5,737 bases of DNA from Alphaproteobacteria bacterium (GTDB taxonomy: Bacteria > Pseudomonadota > Alphaproteobacteria > Rhodobacterales > Rhodobacteraceae), in the NCBI GenBank assembly GCA_024277955.1, contig JAJRUE010000058.1, positions 1 to 5,737 of the forward strand, given 5' to 3'. The notes beneath the pieces were generated by a model, which searched no databases, was not told where the DNA came from, and saw nothing but the letters and a program-made list of their open reading frames with translations. The position numbers were made by a program, and so were the translations under genes. Each line of letters begins with the position of its first letter. Position 1 is the first letter of the stretch. Positions 4,739 to 5,737 of this stretch are shown piece by piece.

Positions 4739-5737
4739 TTAGTCCTTGGCGTCGTCTTTGGGAACCGGTTTTTTGCCCCGCGCCAGGTCCTGCAGCAGCC
4801 GCGGCAGGCGGCGCAGCGCCTTGTAGCTGGCGACGTGGCTTTCCATCTTCACCGCCGGATAGCCCAGGATCGCGCGCCCCGCCGGCACGTTCGACAGGAT
4901 CTTGCTGGCCCCGCCCGCCACCACGCCATCGCCGATGCGGATGTTGTCGGCGACCCCGGCCTGACCGCCCAGCACCACCCCGTCGCCCAGCTCCGCCGAA
5001 CCGCCGACCGCCACATGCGCGCACAACAGGCAGTTCCTGCCGACGATCACGTTGTGGCCGACCTGCACCAGCGCATCCAGCTTGGTGCCGTCGCCCAGCC
5101 GCGTGGGCCGGATGGTGCCCGCATCGACCGAGGAATTGGCCCCGATCTCCACATCGTCGCCGATCTCGACCCCGCCGATCGAGCGGATCTTGAGCCAGGC
5201 CTGGTCCGCCCGGCCGCCGCTCTCGGCCCCCAGCGAATCTCGCGCCGCTTCCAGATGCGACCGCTCGGGCGTGACAAAGGAAAACCCGTCGCCGCCGATC
5301 ACCACCCCGCCGTGGGCGACGAAACGCGCGCCGATGCGCACCCGGCGCGCGATGCGCACGCCGCTGTCCAGCCGGCAGTCGTCGCCGATCCGCACCCCCG
5401 GCGCGATGTCGCAATGGGCGCCGATCCGGGCCCGCGCGCCAATCCGCGCGCCCGCGCCGATCACCGCATAGGCGCCGATCCTGGCGCCGATCCCTAGGCT
5501 GACGCCCTCGGCGACGATGGCGGTCGGGTGGATCGCGGCGGTTGCGCCCATATCTGTCGCCATATCCGTTGCCGTGTCCGCAGGCGGTTCCGGCGCGTCG
5601 AACATCTCGGTCAGCGCCGCCATCGCCAGGCGCGGCCGGGTCACGACGATCGCCGCTTCAAGCCCCAGCCCGGCCCAGTCGGCCCCCTCCCACAGCACCG
5701 CCGCGCGCGCCTCGGACCGGCGCAGCGCATCGCGGTA
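4739..5737 (-). CDS. lpxD: LpxD-like UDP-3-O-acylglucosamine N-acyltransferase (5' partial)
   Basis: The frame is open from the right edge to TAA at 4741-4739, giving 332 visible residues. The first residues, YRDALRRSEARAAV, match the end of the LpxD N-terminal uridine-binding domain, so the GTG at 5698 is internal and roughly 25-30 residues are missing. Next come a low-complexity Asp/Thr/Met/Ala linker (visible residues about 51-64), then hexapeptide repeats of a left-handed beta-helix (GARIGAYAVIGAGARIG and on), GGDGFSFV, and the signature ANSSVDAGTI...LDALVQVGHN. The predicted catalytic His is visible residue 228, in VGHNVIVGR. LpxD transfers a hydroxyacyl chain from ACP to the 2-amino group of UDP-3-O-acylglucosamine in lipid A synthesis. 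A housekeeping lpxD usually sits with bamA, fabZ and lpxA. This copy sits with its own carrier protein and ketosynthase, so it may be a second, specialised paralogue. The stop is directly followed by an ATG in the acp frame, indicating one operon. Confidence 0.85.
   Translation of the reverse strand, partial: YRDALRRSEARAAVLWEGADWAGLGLEAAIVVTRPRLAMAALTEMFDAPEPPADTATDMATDMGATAAIHPTAIVAEGVSLGIGARIGAYAVIGAGARIGARARIGAHCDIAPGVRIGDDCRLDSGVRIARRVRIGARFVAHGGVVIGGDGFSFVTPERSHLEAARDSLGAESGGRADQAWLKIRSIGGVEIGDDVEIGANSSVDAGTIRPTRLGDGTKLDALVQVGHNVIVGRNCLLCAHVAVGGSAELGDGVVLGGQAGVADNIRIGDGVVAGGASKILSNVPAGRAILGYPAVKMESHVASYKALRRLPRLLQDLARGKKPVPKDDAKD
5548..5583 (-). repeat. Degenerate 12-bp tandem repeat in the LpxD linker
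   Basis: Three consecutive 12-base units (5548-5559, 5560-5571, 5572-5583) begin CCATATC, CCATATC and CCGTGTC on the + strand. They encode the four-residue periodicity A-T-D-M on the - strand. The repeat is in frame and falls in the linker between the N-terminal domain and the beta-helix, so length changes should be tolerated. Confidence 0.6.

Noticed and set aside
3063..4742. A 559-codon open frame on the + strand
   Set aside because: It runs antisense over the ketosynthase and acp genes and overlaps the end of ialB. The product is His/Arg/Gly-rich with no recognisable domain, typical of shadow frames in GC-rich DNA. The - strand genes have clear catalytic motifs.
4730..5497. Open frames on both strands inside the lpxD-like gene (255-codon + frame and 228-codon - frame at 4728-5414)
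   Set aside because: Their composition reflects the GC-rich hexapeptide repeats of lpxD read in the wrong frame. No motifs or ribosome binding sites support them.
1..5737. CRISPR array, insertion sequence, phage genes or defence system
   Set aside because: No regularly spaced repeats, transposase or integrase motifs were seen, and the HerA-like ATPase has no nuclease partner beside it. All recognised genes look like ordinary chromosomal genes.

Overview
The window is GC-rich with compact, largely GC-ending codons, and its gene content (IalB-family secreted protein, DUF853 HerA-like ATPase, LpxD) points to an alphaproteobacterium, most likely a Rhodobacteraceae/Roseobacter-group member. This placement is inferred from recognised protein families, not from a search.

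Layout, left to right. Positions 1-269 hold the last 88 codons of a CNNM/CorC-type (HlyC/CorC) CBS-domain membrane protein on the + strand. It converges across a hairpin-rich spacer on a DUF853/HerA-like ATPase read on the - strand (414-1967, GTG start with a clear ribosome binding site). A 539-base divergent region (1968-2506) follows and is the richest non-coding part. It has a likely - strand promoter for the ATPase, a perfect + strand intrinsic terminator with no + strand gene in front of it (candidate small RNA), a near-consensus + strand promoter followed about 60 bases later by a second terminator hairpin (a second candidate small RNA or an attenuated leader), and a 7+7 palindrome shortly before the next gene. 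A secreted IalB-family protein lies on the + strand at 2507-3115.

Three back-to-back near-perfect palindromes (3134-3208) separate ialB from a convergent - strand operon that fills the rest of the window. In transcription order the operon is an LpxD-like N-acyltransferase (cut by the right edge), a dedicated acyl carrier protein and a NodE/FabF-like beta-ketoacyl-ACP synthase. The genes are tightly coupled: lpxD stops immediately before the first in-frame ATG of the acp reading frame, and the acp stop overlaps the ketosynthase start as ATGA. The combination suggests a private acyl-chain supply for a specialised LpxD, plausibly to put an unusual acyl group on lipid A or a related glycolipid. 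That is the most interesting hypothesis here.
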